The notes: generated by a model not told the origin, from the letters alone. Shown: positions 48,089-58,172, counted from the first letter of the stretch. The stretch is DNA of 64,000 nucleotides from Thermomonas paludicola (GCF_024498955.1 NZ_CP093311.1:434001-498000), one strand, 5' to 3'. Numbers and translations are program-made.

Positions 48089-48655
48089 ATGGATGAGCAC
48101 GGCCAAAATTTCGGCAACCACCTGCTGATCGCGCTGCCGTCGCTGCGCGATTCGTTCTTCGAGCGCAGCGTGACCCTGATCTGCCAGCACGACAGTGACG
48201 GGGCGATGGGGGTGATGGTCAATCGCCCCTCCGACTACACCGTTGGCGAGGTGCTCCAGCAGATGGGGATCGCCAGCGATGACCAGGCCCTGCAGGCGCA
48301 GGTCGTGCTGGCCGGCGGCCCGGTGCATCCCGAGCGTGGCTTCGTCCTGCACGACGGCGGTCGCACGTGGGACTCCAGTCTGGATGTCGGTGGCGGGCTG
48401 TTCCTGACCACCTCGCGCGACGTCCTGGAAGCCATGGCGCGCGGCGAAGGCCCCGGCCAGGCGCTGGTGGCGCTGGGGTGCGCGGGTTGGGGTATCGGTC
48501 AGTTGGAACAGGAGCTGGTGGACGATAGCTGGCTGCTGGTGCCCAGTCGCGCCGATGTCCTGTTTGACCTGCCGCTGGCCCAGCGCTGGCAGGCAGCGGC
48601 CGGCAGCATCGGCGTGGATTTGCTCAATCACGCCAGCCACAGCGGGCACGCATGA
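48089..48655 (+). CDS. YqgE/AlgH family protein
   Basis: 188 residues. DUF179: [42 protein letters not shown], then [15 protein letters not shown] and [17 protein letters not shown]. AlgH was linked genetically to alginate regulation in Pseudomonas, but the molecular role remains unclear. ATG 48089 chosen over GTG 48083. Stop overlaps ruvX (ATGA). Confidence 0.93.
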   Translation: MDEHGQNFGNHLLIALPSLRDSFFERSVTLICQHDSDGAMGVMVNRPSDYTVGEVLQQMGIASDDQALQAQVVLAGGPVHPERGFVLHDGGRTWDSSLDVGGGLFLTTSRDVLEAMARGEGPGQALVALGCAGWGIGQLEQELVDDSWLLVPSRADVLFDLPLAQRWQAAAGSIGVDLLNHASHSGHA

Positions 48656-49149
48656 GTTCGGACAGCGGCAGCCACGATGACAATGACGTGCCGGTGCTGA
48701 TCCGGGCCGATGGCACCGTGCTTGGTTTCGATGTCGGTGCGCGCCGGATTGGCGTGGCGGTAGGCAATGCCATCACCGGCAGCGCCCGTGCCATCGCCGT
48801 CATCGATGTGCATGCGGCTGGCCCGGAGTGGGCGCAAATCGAGCGCTTGCTGCGTGAATGGCGGCCGGATGGCTTGATCGTCGGCGATCCCATGACCCTG
48901 GACGGCGGCGACCAGCCGATCCGCAAGACCGCCCGCGCCTTCGCCCGCGAGCTGCACCGCCGCTGCGGCGTGCCGGTGGCGATGATCGACGAACGCAACA
49001 GCTCGCAGGAAGCTGCGCGCCGGTTTGCCGCCGAACGTGCCGAAGGCAAGCGCAAGCGCCGCGACGCCGAGGCGCTGGATGCCGTGGCGGCGGCGATCAT
49101 CGTCGAGCGCTGGCTGGCCTCGCCGCGGGATGCGCACCCGGTCTCCTGA
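48652..49149 (+). CDS. ruvX: RuvX/YqgF pre-16S rRNA nuclease
   Basis: 165 residues. RNase H-like fold: first acidic residue in [33 protein letters not shown], and the C-terminal [14 protein letters not shown] and [18 protein letters not shown]. Processes the 5' end of 16S rRNA; earlier annotated as a putative Holliday-junction resolvase. Conserved partner of yqgE and pyrB. Confidence 0.93.
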   Translation: MSSDSGSHDDNDVPVLIRADGTVLGFDVGARRIGVAVGNAITGSARAIAVIDVHAAGPEWAQIERLLREWRPDGLIVGDPMTLDGGDQPIRKTARAFARELHRRCGVPVAMIDERNSSQEAARRFAAERAEGKRKRRDAEALDAVAAAIIVERWLASPRDAHPVS

Positions 49150-49181
49150 GTCTTTTCATTTCCATTTGTCGAAGCGACCCC

Positions 49182-50117
49182 ATGAACCCACGACTCACCG
49201 TTGACGGACGCCCGCGCCACCTGCTGGATCTGGAGCACTTGCCGGCGGCGCGGCTGCAGGCGCTGCTGCATCGCGCGCAGATGTTCGCCGGTGGGGGGCA
49301 GGCGCCTGCGGCGTTATCGGGGGTGGCGGTATGCACGCTGTTCTTCGAACCCTCCACCCGCACCCGGCTGAGCTTCCAGCTGGCGGCGCAGCGGCTGGGC
49401 GCGCACATCCTCAATTTCGACGCATCCACCTCGTCGGCGACCAAGGGCGAAACCGACCTCGACACCTTCCGCACCATCCAGGCGATGGGCGTGCGCGGCT
49501 TCGTGGTGCGTCACAGGATCGATGGCGCGGTGGCCGCGCTGGCCGAAGCTGCGCTGCCGGGCGTGGCGGTGCTGAATGCCGGCGACGGCCGCAGCCACCA
49601 TCCCACGCAAGGCTTGCTGGACATGCTGACCCTGCGGCAGGCGAAGGGCGAGGACTTCTCGAAATTGAAAGTGGTGATCGTCGGTGACGTGAAGCATTCG
49701 CGGGTGGCGCGCAGCGACCTGCACGCCCTGCGTGCGCTGGGCTGCGGCGAGATTCGCGTGTGCGGGCCAGCGGCATTGCTGCCGGATGCGAACACGCTGC
49801 GCGGCTGCGTGGTCACCCAGGACTTCGATGCGGCGATGGACGGTGTGGATGCGGCGATGATGCTGCGCCTGCAGCGCGAGCGCATGGCCGAAGGGCTGGT
49901 CACCTCGCTGGAGGACTATCACCGCGACTTCGGCCTGACCGCCGCGCGCCTGCGCCGCGCCGCGCCGGACGCCATCGTCATGCATCCGGGGCCGATGAAT
50001 CGCGGCATTGAAATCGCCGACGATGTGGCCGATGGCGGGCAGTCGCGCGTGCTGGCGCAGGTCGCCAACGGCGTGGCGGTGCGGATGGCGGTGCTGGAGT
50101 CGCTGCTGGGCGAGTAG
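49182..50117 (+). CDS. pyrB: Aspartate carbamoyltransferase catalytic subunit
   Basis: 311 residues. Commits carbamoyl phosphate to pyrimidines. Carbamoyl-phosphate site [57 protein letters not shown], and [12 protein letters not shown] near the end are standard. No pyrI or dihydroorotase-like gene follows directly. ATG 49182 follows AAGCGACC, a weak ribosome-binding site. Confidence 0.96.
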   Translation: MNPRLTVDGRPRHLLDLEHLPAARLQALLHRAQMFAGGGQAPAALSGVAVCTLFFEPSTRTRLSFQLAAQRLGAHILNFDASTSSATKGETDLDTFRTIQAMGVRGFVVRHRIDGAVAALAEAALPGVAVLNAGDGRSHHPTQGLLDMLTLRQAKGEDFSKLKVVIVGDVKHSRVARSDLHALRALGCGEIRVCGPAALLPDANTLRGCVVTQDFDAAMDGVDAAMMLRLQRERMAEGLVTSLEDYHRDFGLTAARLRRAAPDAIVMHPGPMNRGIEIADDVADGGQSRVLAQVANGVAVRMAVLESLLGE

Positions 50118-50148
50118 GATGCGCGCTTCGACCCATGGAGCGCATGCG

Positions 50149-50532
50149 ATGACTGACCCCTACAACACCGGTTCCCTCTCGCCCGGCAGCGCGGTGCTCG
50201 GCGATGCGATGGTGACCACGGCGCAGGAGCTGCCTGGCCATCGCATCGTCCGCAGCCTGGGCCTCGTGCGCGGCATCACCGTGCGCTCACGCTCCATCGT
50301 CGGCAACTTTTTTGGTGGGTTGCAGTCGTTGTTTGGCGGCAACATCACCATTTACACGGAGCTCTGCGAACAGGCCCGCGACGAGACCTATCGTGACATG
50401 GTGCGGCACGCCCGCCACTTGGGCGCCAATGCCGTCATCGCCGTCCGCTACGACGCCACCGAACTGATGGCGGGGCTCACGGAGGTGCTGTGCTACGGCA
50501 CTGCCGTCGTGGTCGAGCCGCAGGACGGCTGA
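50149..50532 (+). CDS. YbjQ family (DUF74) heavy-metal-binding-like protein
   Basis: 127 residues. Matches Ybj[36 protein letters not shown], then [33 protein letters not shown] and a final [11 protein letters not shown]. Known as pentameric small proteins of unclear function. Converges on mgtE with 42 bases between stops. Confidence 0.92.
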   Translation: MTDPYNTGSLSPGSAVLGDAMVTTAQELPGHRIVRSLGLVRGITVRSRSIVGNFFGGLQSLFGGNITIYTELCEQARDETYRDMVRHARHLGANAVIAVRYDATELMAGLTEVLCYGTAVVVEPQDG

Positions 50533-50574
50533 GGCACCCATCGGCCCGGCGGCCACCGGGGATGCGCCAGCGGA

Positions 50575-51936
50575 TCAGTGCAACAGCACCAGCGTCGCCA
50601 GCCCGAGGAAGGTGAAAAAGCCCATCACGTCGGTGACCGTGGTCAGGAAAATGCTGCTGGCCAGCGCCGGGTCATAGCCGGCGCGTTTCAATGCCACCGG
50701 CACCATCACGCCGGCCAGCGCGGCGAACACCAGATTGCAGGTCAGCGCGACGAAGATCACCACCGACAGGCCGAGACTGTGGAACCAGGCCAGCACGATC
50801 AGGCCGAGCACCGCGCCGAGGATCAGTCCGTTGAGCAGGGCGACGCGGGCTTCCTTCCACAGTAGTGGCTTGATGTTGGATGCGCCGACCTGGCCCAGCG
50901 CCAGGCCGCGCACCATCAGCGCCAGCACCTGGGTGCCGGCGTTGCCGCCCATGCCGGCCACGATCGGCATCAGCACGGCCAGTGCCACCAGCTTGTCGAT
51001 GGTGGCTTCGAACTGGCCGACCACGCTGGCAGCGAGGAATGCGGTGCACAGGTTGATCGACAGCCACACCAGCCGCCTGCGCATGGCGCGCCAGACGGGG
51101 CTGAACAGGTCCTCGTCTTCATCCAGGCCGGCCGCGCCGAGTGCCTGGTGTTCGGCCTGCTCGCGGATGATATCGACCACGTCATCGATGGTGATGCGGC
51201 CCAGCAAGATGTTGTTTGCATCGACCACGGGCGCGGAAATCCAGTCGTGGTCCGAGAATTCGCGGGCAACCTGCTCGGCGGAAGCGTCCACGTTGATCGC
51301 GGTGAGGTCGCCGTCGATCAAGGTGTTGATCGGCGTGTAGGCGTCGCAGGTGACCAGGCTCTGCAGCGCCACCCAGCCGATCAGCTGATGGCGGCGGTTG
51401 ACTACGTACAGGTGGTCGGTGTGGTCGGGCAGTTCGGCGCGCAGGCGCAGGTAGCGCAACACCACGTCCACGGTGGTGTCGGCGCGCACCGTCACCACAT
51501 CCGGGTTCATCAGGCGGCCGGCGCTGTCTTCCTCGTACGACAGCACCTGCTCCAGCCGCTCGCGGTTCTCGCGATCCATCGACTTCAGCAGCTCGTCGAT
51601 GACCGTGTCCGGCAGGTCTTCGACCAGGTCGGCCAAATCGTCGATGTCGAGATCTTCCACCGCGGCGATCAGCTCGTCCTGATCCATGTCCGCGATCAGG
51701 CCTTCGCGCACCTCGTCGCCGACATGCACCAGCACTTCGCCGTCGTCCTCCGGATCGACCAGGCCCCACACCACGTTGCGCTTGCCCGGCGGCAACGATT
51801 CGAGGAGATTGCCGATCTCGGCCGGCGACAGGGTGTTGACCAGCCGCCGCACCGGCCCCAGCCGCCCGCTGTCCAGCGCGTCACTGAGCAGACGCAGCTG
51901 GCGCGCGGTCTTGTCGTGGCGGATGGCTTCAGCCAT
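50575..51936 (-). CDS. mgtE: Magnesium transporter MgtE
   Basis: 453 residues. Cytoplasmic N domain of helical repeats (about 20-130), a CBS pair (about 135-260: SAGRLMNPDVVTVRADTTV, HLYVVNRRHQLIGWVAL, ISAPVVDANNILLGRITIDDVVDIIREQ), then five transmembrane helices including the selectivity segment AGMGGNAGTQVLALMVRGLALG. Mg2+ binding in the cytosolic domains closes the pore. In related genomes mgtE lies at the end of the PTS-regulatory block, as here. Confidence 0.96.
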   Translation of the reverse strand: MAEAIRHDKTARQLRLLSDALDSGRLGPVRRLVNTLSPAEIGNLLESLPPGKRNVVWGLVDPEDDGEVLVHVGDEVREGLIADMDQDELIAAVEDLDIDDLADLVEDLPDTVIDELLKSMDRENRERLEQVLSYEEDSAGRLMNPDVVTVRADTTVDVVLRYLRLRAELPDHTDHLYVVNRRHQLIGWVALQSLVTCDAYTPINTLIDGDLTAINVDASAEQVAREFSDHDWISAPVVDANNILLGRITIDDVVDIIREQAEHQALGAAGLDEDEDLFSPVWRAMRRRLVWLSINLCTAFLAASVVGQFEATIDKLVALAVLMPIVAGMGGNAGTQVLALMVRGLALGQVGASNIKPLLWKEARVALLNGLILGAVLGLIVLAWFHSLGLSVVIFVALTCNLVFAALAGVMVPVALKRAGYDPALASSIFLTTVTDVMGFFTFLGLATLVLLH

Positions 51937-52065
51937 GCGTGCTTCCAGCAGAGGGTGGGCACGCCGCGCGACAGGCCACGCAGGCGCAGGATCAGGCGTT
52001 CATGAACTGCGGATTATCGCCTGCGGGGTTTCCTTTGCCCACCCCTTGCGACTCGCAGGGCGGCA

Positions 52066-53217
52066 TCAAACGTCCCAGAGGGGGGCTGCGTGAAGGGCGA
52101 TGCCGGGCATGCGTTCGTGCGGCACCGAGTCCACGATATGGAATTCGGCATCGCTGGTATCGCGCAAGACACGTTCGCTTTCCTGGAAGCCTTCCTCAGT
52201 CATGACCCGCAACACTTGCGGATGGGTGGCATCCTCGCCGCGACGAAGGACGATGCCGACTTCATCGTTGGCCAGGCGCACCAGCGTGCCCGGCGGATAC
52301 ACGCCGAGCTCCTTCACCAGCATCATCGCCAGGCCTTCATCCACCTGCTTGCCGCGCTCCAGGAAGATGCTGCGCAATGCCATTCGCGCCGGCAATGCGT
52401 CGCGATAGACCCGCGGGCGCAGCATAGCGGTGTAGATGTCGATGATCGCCAGCAGGCGCGTGGTTTCGCAAATCGCGTTGCCGCGCAGGCCGTGCGGGTA
52501 GCCGGAGCCGTCCAGGCGTTCATGGTGGTGGAGCACGGCATCCACCCAGATCGGGTTGTCGATGCCGGCGGCTTCCAGCAGGCGCAGGCTGACTTCCGGG
52601 TGGGCGCGAACCTGCGCCAGCTGGGTGTAGCTGAGACGCTCGCTCTGGCCATTGAGTTGCATTGCCAGCGGGCCAAGCGCGATGTCGTAGGTCAGGGCGG
52701 CACCCGCCAGTGCGCGTGCGGTGTGGGTGTCCATGCCCAGCGCGCGGGTGGCGAAGATGCAGATGATGGCGGCATGGGTCTGGCGCGCGGCGTGGTTGCC
52801 GGGATCCAGTTGCAGCTGCATCGACGCGAGGGTGGCGTCCACGTCGCGGGTCAGGTGTTCTTCGATGGTGGCGGTCAGCTGCGCCACGCGCTGCTTGACG
52901 CCAGCCGCAGTGCCGGACAACAGGCGTCGGTGCAGCATCCCCACGTCGCGGTGGAGCTGGTTCATGGCCTCGATGGTGCTGGGTGGCTTGGGCGGCGGTG
53001 CGGCTGCCTGTTCCGGTTCCGGCTTGAGCTGCAGCGGGATCAGGCTGCCGCGGTCGAGCAACGTCTTGCGCTGTTGCTCGTTCTCGATCACGAAGCCTTC
53101 CTGCAGCAGCAGGGCGCCGGAGCGATCATAGATTGCCAGCGCAAGCGGCTTGCCGACTTCCAGGTCATCTTCCCGGAGCGGGCGTGTCGCGGTTGGGCGG
53201 ATGGTTGCCGGGTTCAT
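52066..53217 (-). CDS. HD-GYP-like protein with degenerate HD motif
   Basis: 383 residues. An N-terminal DUF3391-like region (about 12-65) is followed by an HD-GYP-type domain (about 145-325) containing HPEVSLRLLEAAG and the hallmark HHERLDGSGYPHGL. Where active enzymes have HD-x-GK, this protein reads TYDIALGPLA, so the metal-binding His and the Lys are lost. It may be an inactive or regulatory form rather than a c-di-GMP phosphodiesterase. It lies between mgtE and ptsI, inside the PTS block, transcribed in the same direction. Confidence 0.87.
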   Translation of the reverse strand: MNPATIRPTATRPLREDDLEVGKPLALAIYDRSGALLLQEGFVIENEQQRKTLLDRGSLIPLQLKPEPEQAAAPPPKPPSTIEAMNQLHRDVGMLHRRLLSGTAAGVKQRVAQLTATIEEHLTRDVDATLASMQLQLDPGNHAARQTHAAIICIFATRALGMDTHTARALAGAALTYDIALGPLAMQLNGQSERLSYTQLAQVRAHPEVSLRLLEAAGIDNPIWVDAVLHHHERLDGSGYPHGLRGNAICETTRLLAIIDIYTAMLRPRVYRDALPARMALRSIFLERGKQVDEGLAMMLVKELGVYPPGTLVRLANDEVGIVLRRGEDATHPQVLRVMTEEGFQESERVLRDTSDAEFHIVDSVPHERMPGIALHAAPLWDV

Positions 53218-53323
53218 CTTTGGATTATCGACTCAGGAACCGGTGCAATGAGGGCGATATTAGCGCGCCCAAACGGAGGTCTAGTCTGCCAGAGATGCAG
53301 GGAGATCACGCAATTCGCGATGG

Positions 53324-55042
53324 TCAGGGTGAATGCGTTGCCAGCCAGCCTTCGATGCCGGCACGGTGGCGCGCGCGCAGCAGGCCCGCTGCGGCGGCGC
53401 GCAGTTGCCCCAGGTGGCAGGCACGGATGCTGCGCCGGACTTCCAGCAGGGTGGCGGGATGCAGGCTGAGTTCGGTCAGACCCAGTGCCAGCAACATGGG
53501 CACGAAGGCGGGATCGGCGGCGATCTCGCCGCACACGGTGACGGGCCGGCCACGCCGCTGCGCCACGCGCACCACGTCGCGCAGCACCCGCAGCACCGCC
53601 GGGTGCAGCGGCGAATACAGCCCGCCAAGCGCCTCGTTGGTGCGGTCTGCGGCCAGCAGGTATTGCACCAGGTCGTTGGTGCCGATTGACAGGAAGTCGC
53701 AGTTGCCGATGAACGTGGGGAGCGCCAGTGCCGCCGACGGCACTTCGATCATCGCGCCCAGCGGAACCTGCGCCGCCGTTTCCCGGCCTTCGGCGCGCAG
53801 TTCGTGCAGCGTGGCGACCAGCGCAAGGCGAACGGCCTGCATTTCCTCGCCGCTGCTGACCATCGGCACCAGCACCCGCACCGGGCCATAGCCGGAGGCG
53901 CGGGCGATGGCGCGCAGCTGGGTGCGCAGCAGGCCGTCGCGGGCCAATGACAGGCGCACGCCGCGCAGGCCCAGCGCGGGGTTGGGTTCGTTGCGCAGCG
54001 CCAGCCCGGTTTTGTCGGCCTTGTCCGCGCCCAGATCCAGCGTGCGGATGGTCACGGTGCGCCCGGTCATGGCCAGTATCGCATCGCGGTACGCGCGGAA
54101 TTGGGTTTCTTCGTCCGGCAGTTCGCGGCTGCCCATGAACAGGAATTCGGTGCGGTACAGGCCCACGCCGGCAGCGCCCAGTGCATGGGCTTCGGTCACG
54201 TCGTCGCGCGACTCCGCGTTGGCCCACAGCTTGATGTCGATGCCATCCAGCGTGCGCGTGGGTTCGCGCCGCAGGCGGTTAAGCTGGCGGCGCTCGCGGC
54301 GTACCTCGGCCACCCGCTGATGGTGCGCGCGCAGGTCGGCGGCGTCGGGCTCCAGCACCACCAGCCCGCTGCTGCCGTCCATCACCAGCACGTCGCCGTC
54401 GTTGATCTTCTGCAGCGCTTGCGCCGCACCAACGACCAGGGGCAGGTGCAGGCTGCGCGCAAGGATCGCGGTGTGCGACAGCGGACTGCCGCTGGCCGTC
54501 ACCACGCCGACCACGCCCTGCGCCTGCAGCTGCGCCAGCTCCGCTGGTGCAACGCTGTCTGCGATGAGGATCTCGCCGGACACGCCTTGCAGGTCGGCCT
54601 GTTCGCTGTGCAGCGCGGCATGCAGGCGGCCGATGACCTGGTCGATGTCGTCGATGCGGCTGCGCAGGTAGGCATCGTCCATGCCTTCGAACACGGCGGC
54701 GATGCGGTCGCGTTGCAGGCGCAGGGCGTAGTCGGCCGAATACAGGCCGGTGCCGATCAGCGCATCGATGCCGGACAGCAGTTCAGGGTCGTCCAGCAAC
54801 AGCGCGTGCAAATCCACGAACTCGCCGACCTCATGCGCCAGCGCCCCGTGCAGGCGCTCGCGCAGTCCGCGCATCTCCGCGCGCACGGTGGTGACCGCCG
54901 CATGGAAACGGGCGAGCTCCGGCCCGACCTCCGCTGCCGTGATGCGTGTTTCCTCCACATCCAGCGCGTGCGGCAAATGCACGCGAGCCCGCCCAAGCGC
55001 GCTGCCGCGAGCGGCGGCGTTGCCGGACAGAAGCTGGCGCAT
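53324..55042 (-). CDS. ptsI: Phosphoenolpyruvate-protein phosphotransferase (PTS enzyme I)
   Basis: 572 residues. Takes phosphate from PEP to HPr. N-terminal domain with the phospho-histidine in SGSPLSHTAILARSLHLP, then the PEP-binding barrel with GVGLYRTEFLFM, PEP-contact residues and, near the end, VCGEIAADPAFVPMLLALG. Standard length (about 575), and it shares one base with the ptsH stop. No sugar-specific membrane EIIBC is present in the window, so the chain is likely regulatory. Confidence 0.96.
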   Translation of the reverse strand: MRQLLSGNAAARGSALGRARVHLPHALDVEETRITAAEVGPELARFHAAVTTVRAEMRGLRERLHGALAHEVGEFVDLHALLLDDPELLSGIDALIGTGLYSADYALRLQRDRIAAVFEGMDDAYLRSRIDDIDQVIGRLHAALHSEQADLQGVSGEILIADSVAPAELAQLQAQGVVGVVTASGSPLSHTAILARSLHLPLVVGAAQALQKINDGDVLVMDGSSGLVVLEPDAADLRAHHQRVAEVRRERRQLNRLRREPTRTLDGIDIKLWANAESRDDVTEAHALGAAGVGLYRTEFLFMGSRELPDEETQFRAYRDAILAMTGRTVTIRTLDLGADKADKTGLALRNEPNPALGLRGVRLSLARDGLLRTQLRAIARASGYGPVRVLVPMVSSGEEMQAVRLALVATLHELRAEGRETAAQVPLGAMIEVPSAALALPTFIGNCDFLSIGTNDLVQYLLAADRTNEALGGLYSPLHPAVLRVLRDVVRVAQRRGRPVTVCGEIAADPAFVPMLLALGLTELSLHPATLLEVRRSIRACHLGQLRAAAAGLLRARHRAGIEGWLATHSP

Positions 55043-55311
55043 CAGCTGTCCTCGTCGAAGCGGCGTTCGAACAGCGCGGCCACGGCCTCGGCGGCCGCCT
55101 GCTCATCGTCGCCATCCACGCGCAGCACCACGTCTGCGCCGGGGCCGGCGGCGAGCAGCATCACGCCCATGATGCTCTTGGCATTGACCTCGCGGCCACG
55201 GGCCTCAAGCGTGGCCTGGCAGCGGTACGCAGACAGCAACTGCACCAATTTGGCCGTTGCCCGCGCGTGCAGGCCGAGCCGGTTGCTGATGACCAGTTCG
55301 CGCCGGATCAT
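55042..55311 (-). CDS. ptsH: Phosphocarrier protein HPr
   Basis: 89 residues. His-15 lies in NRLGLHARATAKLV and Ser-46 in VNAKSIMGVMLLAA, so it has both the catalytic PEP-dependent site and the HprK-controlled regulatory serine. Presence of hprK in the same cluster makes Ser-46 phosphorylation plausible. Confidence 0.97.
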   Translation of the reverse strand: MIRRELVISNRLGLHARATAKLVQLLSAYRCQATLEARGREVNAKSIMGVMLLAAGPGADVVLRVDGDDEQAAAEAVAALFERRFDEDS

Positions 55312-55341
55312 GCGCCGCTCCCCGGGCCGGTGGTGGTGAAG

Positions 55342-55734
55342 TCAGGCGTCATCGGTGATCGCTCCGGTGCGTGAGCCCGCGGCCGCCACGGCGGGCAGGT
55401 CATCAAGGTCGAGTTCGGCGTAGTTCATGACCCGCAGCAGCATCGGCAGGCTGAGCGCGGACACGCGCCGGATGGGGGTGCCCAGGTGCGCCAGGCGCGA
55501 GGCGATGTTGCTGGGCGTGGCGCCATACAAATCCGTCAGGACCAGCACGCCCTGGCCGGCATCGACCCGGCGCATGGCCGCGCTCGCCAGTGGCAACAGC
55601 AGGCCGGGATCGGCGTCGAAAGGCACTTCGAATGCTTCGCATGCCAGCGGCAGCTTGCCCAGCAGGCGCGTGGCGACCGCCAGCAGCGCGCTGCCCAGGC
55701 CTTCGTGGGTGACAAGGAGGATGCCGACGGACAT
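55342..55734 (-). CDS. PTS EIIA component, mannose (ManX/fructose-family) type
   Basis: 130 residues from ATG 55734. Phospho-histidine in SVGILLVTHEGLGSALLAVA (His-10), then LTDLYGATPSNIASRLA. It matches stand-alone EIIA-Man domains. No EIIB/C/D partners are nearby, so phosphate is probably used for signalling. In order: EIIA, HPr, EI. Confidence 0.93.
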   Translation of the reverse strand: MSVGILLVTHEGLGSALLAVATRLLGKLPLACEAFEVPFDADPGLLLPLASAAMRRVDAGQGVLVLTDLYGATPSNIASRLAHLGTPIRRVSALSLPMLLRVMNYAELDLDDLPAVAAAGSRTGAITDDA

Positions 55735-55789
55735 CCTCCAACGGTAGCAGACGGGAATGGCGATGCGGAAGCGGATCCCGTGCGATCCG

Positions 55790-56659
55790 CTAATCCAGTT
55801 CGCGGTGGTGCACCGCCACGTCCACCCAGCCGGTCTCGCGGCAGTGGCGCGCCATGCGTTCGGCCAGATACACGGAGCGATGGCGGCCGCCGGAGCAGCC
55901 GAAGGCGACGGTGGCATAGCTGCGCGTTTCCGAGCGCAGTTTGGGGAGCCAGGTGTCCAGGAAACCTTGCACCTGGGTCATGTAGGTGGTCACTTCCGGC
56001 TGTGCGTCCAGATGCTCCAGTACTTCGGGGTCGCGGCCGGACAAGGGCCGCAGGCGCGCGTCCCAGTGCGGGTTTGGCAGGACGCGGGCATCGAACACGA
56101 AGTCGGCGTCGGCGGGCACGCCATGGCGGTAGGCGAAGGATTCGAACAGCAGCGACAGGCCCGCGCCCCCCAGGCCGAATTCGGCCTGGATGCGGCGGCG
56201 CATCTGGTGGATGTTCATTTCGCTGGTGTCGATCAGGATCTCGGCAATCTGTCGCAGCGGCCGCAGTGCTTGCCGGTCCAGCGAGATGGCGTCCGCCAGC
56301 GCCAGCCCGAGGTGGCTCAGTGGGTGCCGGCGGCGGGTATCGGCATAGCGACGCAACACCACTTCGTCGCGGGCCTCCAGATAAAGCAGGCGCGGATTGG
56401 CGCCCAGTGCGCCGGCCTGCGACAGCGCCATCGGCACATCGGCCAGGTCGCCCAAGCTGCGGGCATCAATGACCACCGCGATCCTGGACGGCGCGGCTTC
56501 GCTGGCCTGCATGCGGCGGACGAATTCCGGCAGCAACTCGGCCGGCAGGTTGTCCACGCAGTAGTAGCCCAGGTCCTCCAGCGTGTGCAGGGCGCCGGAC
56601 TTGCCCGAACCGGACATGCCGCTGACGATCACCAGCGACGGCGCAGGCGCGGTGCTCAT
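55790..56659 (-). CDS. rapZ: RapZ RNase adapter / nucleotide-binding protein
   Basis: 289 residues. Walker [21 protein letters not shown] at residues 10-29, then [21 protein letters not shown] and the C-terminal [18 protein letters not shown]. coli RapZ controls GlmS via sRNA decay; outside enterics its target is less clear. Its start overlaps the hprK stop (4 bases). Confidence 0.95.
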   Translation of the reverse strand: MSTAPAPSLVIVSGMSGSGKSGALHTLEDLGYYCVDNLPAELLPEFVRRMQASEAAPSRIAVVIDARSLGDLADVPMALSQAGALGANPRLLYLEARDEVVLRRYADTRRRHPLSHLGLALADAISLDRQALRPLRQIAEILIDTSEMNIHQMRRRIQAEFGLGGAGLSLLFESFAYRHGVPADADFVFDARVLPNPHWDARLRPLSGRDPEVLEHLDAQPEVTTYMTQVQGFLDTWLPKLRSETRSYATVAFGCSGGRHRSVYLAERMARHCRETGWVDVAVHHRELD

Positions 56660-57612
56660 GGCGACGCGTGCTCGAGGAAGTGGCTGTGCCGGGCCATGAA
56701 GGCGGCCGCCGGATCAATCCCCTTGCTGCGCAGGATGTGCGTGCGCGTGGCGGCTTCGGTGAGGACCGCAAGATTGCGCCCGGCCATCACCGGGATGGTG
56801 ATCATCGGCACGTCCAGATCCAGCACGCGGCGGGTGCCAAGGTCGCCGGTCAGGCGCTCCATGCCGCTGCTGCCGGGATCCAGCGATGGCTTGCCCAGGT
56901 GCACGATCAGGCGCAGGTACTTGTTTCGCTTGACCGCGGTGTCGCCGAACATCTGCCGGATGTTGAGCACGCCCAGCCCGCGCAGTTCCAGCATGTCCTG
57001 CAGCAGTTCGGGGCAAGCGCCGTCCAGCACGTCGGGCGCGATCTGGGTGAATTCGGGCGCGTCATCGGCGACCAGGCGATGGCCACGGGTAACCAGTTCC
57101 AGCGCCAGCTCGCTTTTGCCCGAGCCGGATTCGCCGGTGATCAGTACGCCGATCGAATAGATTTCCAGGAACACGCCGTGCAAGGTGACGCGCGGCGCCA
57201 GGGTGCGCGCCAGCACGTATTGCAGGTGGTTCAGCAATTCATGGCCGCGACGTGGCGAGACCCACAGGGGCGTGTCGGATTCCTCGGCGGCAATGCGCAG
57301 GTCTTCCGGGCACGACTGGTTCTTGCTGATGACCAGCGCCAGCGGGCGAAAGTCGATGATCTTGTGGATCGTTTCCCAGCGCTGGCGGGCGTCCAGCCCG
57401 TCCAGCCATTCCAGTTCTTCAGTGCCGAGGATCTGCACGCGATTGGGGTAGATGGCATTGAGGTAGCCCGCCAGCGACGGGCGGCGGGCCACCGTGTCCA
57501 CCGCCTCCAGCACCCGCTGGCCACCGGTCTGCTGGCCGGCTAGCCAGCGCAGCGCCAGCCGCTCGTGCTGGATGGTGAACAACTCCGCCGCGGTGATGCG
57601 TGCCGTGGTCAT
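56656..57612 (-). CDS. hprK: HPr kinase/phosphorylase
   Basis: 318 residues. Phosphorylates or dephosphorylates HPr on Ser-46. N-terminal domain plus the catalytic P-loop [29 protein letters not shown] and the HprK signature [20 protein letters not shown]. Standard length. Thirty-eight bases separate it from the upstream hpf, with no ptsN in between. Confidence 0.96.
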   Translation of the reverse strand: MTTARITAAELFTIQHERLALRWLAGQQTGGQRVLEAVDTVARRPSLAGYLNAIYPNRVQILGTEELEWLDGLDARQRWETIHKIIDFRPLALVISKNQSCPEDLRIAAEESDTPLWVSPRRGHELLNHLQYVLARTLAPRVTLHGVFLEIYSIGVLITGESGSGKSELALELVTRGHRLVADDAPEFTQIAPDVLDGACPELLQDMLELRGLGVLNIRQMFGDTAVKRNKYLRLIVHLGKPSLDPGSSGMERLTGDLGTRRVLDLDVPMITIPVMAGRNLAVLTEAATRTHILRSKGIDPAAAFMARHSHFLEHASP

Positions 57613-57650
57613 GGGGCGGGATGGGTGCGGGAGGCGGGCATGATTGCTTT

Positions 57651-57974
57651 TCAGTCCAGCGAGAGCTTGGACAAGCCTTCGCTGCGGCGCTGCTCGAGGT
57701 GCTTTTCCTTGTGCTTGATCAGCTGGCGGTCGAGCTTGTCCACCAGCAGGTCGATTGCGGCATACATGTCCTGGCCGGCGGCATCGCCATGCAGGGTGCG
57801 GCCGGAGACATTGATGGTGGCGATGGCCTTGTGTTCGGGTTTCTCCAGCGCGAGCTGGACGCGGATTTCACAATCGCCTTCGAAGTGTCGGCCGAGCCGC
57901 TCGAACCGGGTTTCCACGTAGCTGCGCAGCGCAGGCGTGACCTCGAGTTGCTGGCCGTAGGTTTCGATCTGCAT
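57651..57974 (-). CDS. hpf: Ribosome hibernation promoting factor (short HPF)
   Basis: 107 residues. Short HPF/RaiA type: [20 protein letters not shown], then [22 protein letters not shown] and the C-terminal [18 protein letters not shown]. It binds the 30S subunit and helps form inactive ribosome dimers in stationary phase. The start is fixed by a strong AAGGAGGT (complement of 57979-57986) 4 bases upstream of ATG 57974. The frame stays open upstream to GTG 58202, but that part is the rpoN remnant and not HPF. Confidence 0.96.
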   Translation of the reverse strand: MQIETYGQQLEVTPALRSYVETRFERLGRHFEGDCEIRVQLALEKPEHKAIATINVSGRTLHGDAAGQDMYAAIDLLVDKLDRQLIKHKEKHLEQRRSEGLSKLSLD

Positions 57975-58034
57975 CTTGACCTCCTTCTGCAGTGTGCCGC
58001 GGGCGGGCTGCCCGCAGCGGTGGGATGCACCGGC

Positions 58035-58172
58035 CAGGCCGATGCATGCACGCTCGCGCGATGCCGGGGTCTGCAGGGTGCCACGGTGGTTCGCCACCGT
58101 GCGCCTGATCGCCGGCACGCCTTTCACCTTCAACGTATCGGCAAGCGGGGCATCCGACAAGGGCCTGAGTGC
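58035..58172 (-). pseudogene. rpoN: Remnant of rpoN (sigma-54) C-terminus
   Basis: Between lptB and hpf, the standard location of rpoN, the minus strand encodes ALRPLSDAPLADTL, KVKGVPAIRRTVANHR and GTLQTPASRERACIGL consecutively. This aligns with the RpoN C-terminus: the PLSD-x-x-LA-x-x-L helix, a glycine-valine-proline turn, the RpoN box (family ARRTVAKYR, here IRRTVANHR at 58083-58109), and the SRERR-type end. Only about 45 codons survive; upstream of them no RpoN similarity is seen, and the normal stop is gone so the frame runs into hpf. It is almost certainly non-functional. The rest of the 308-base interval, 58173-58282, holds nothing I recognise. Confidence 0.83.
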
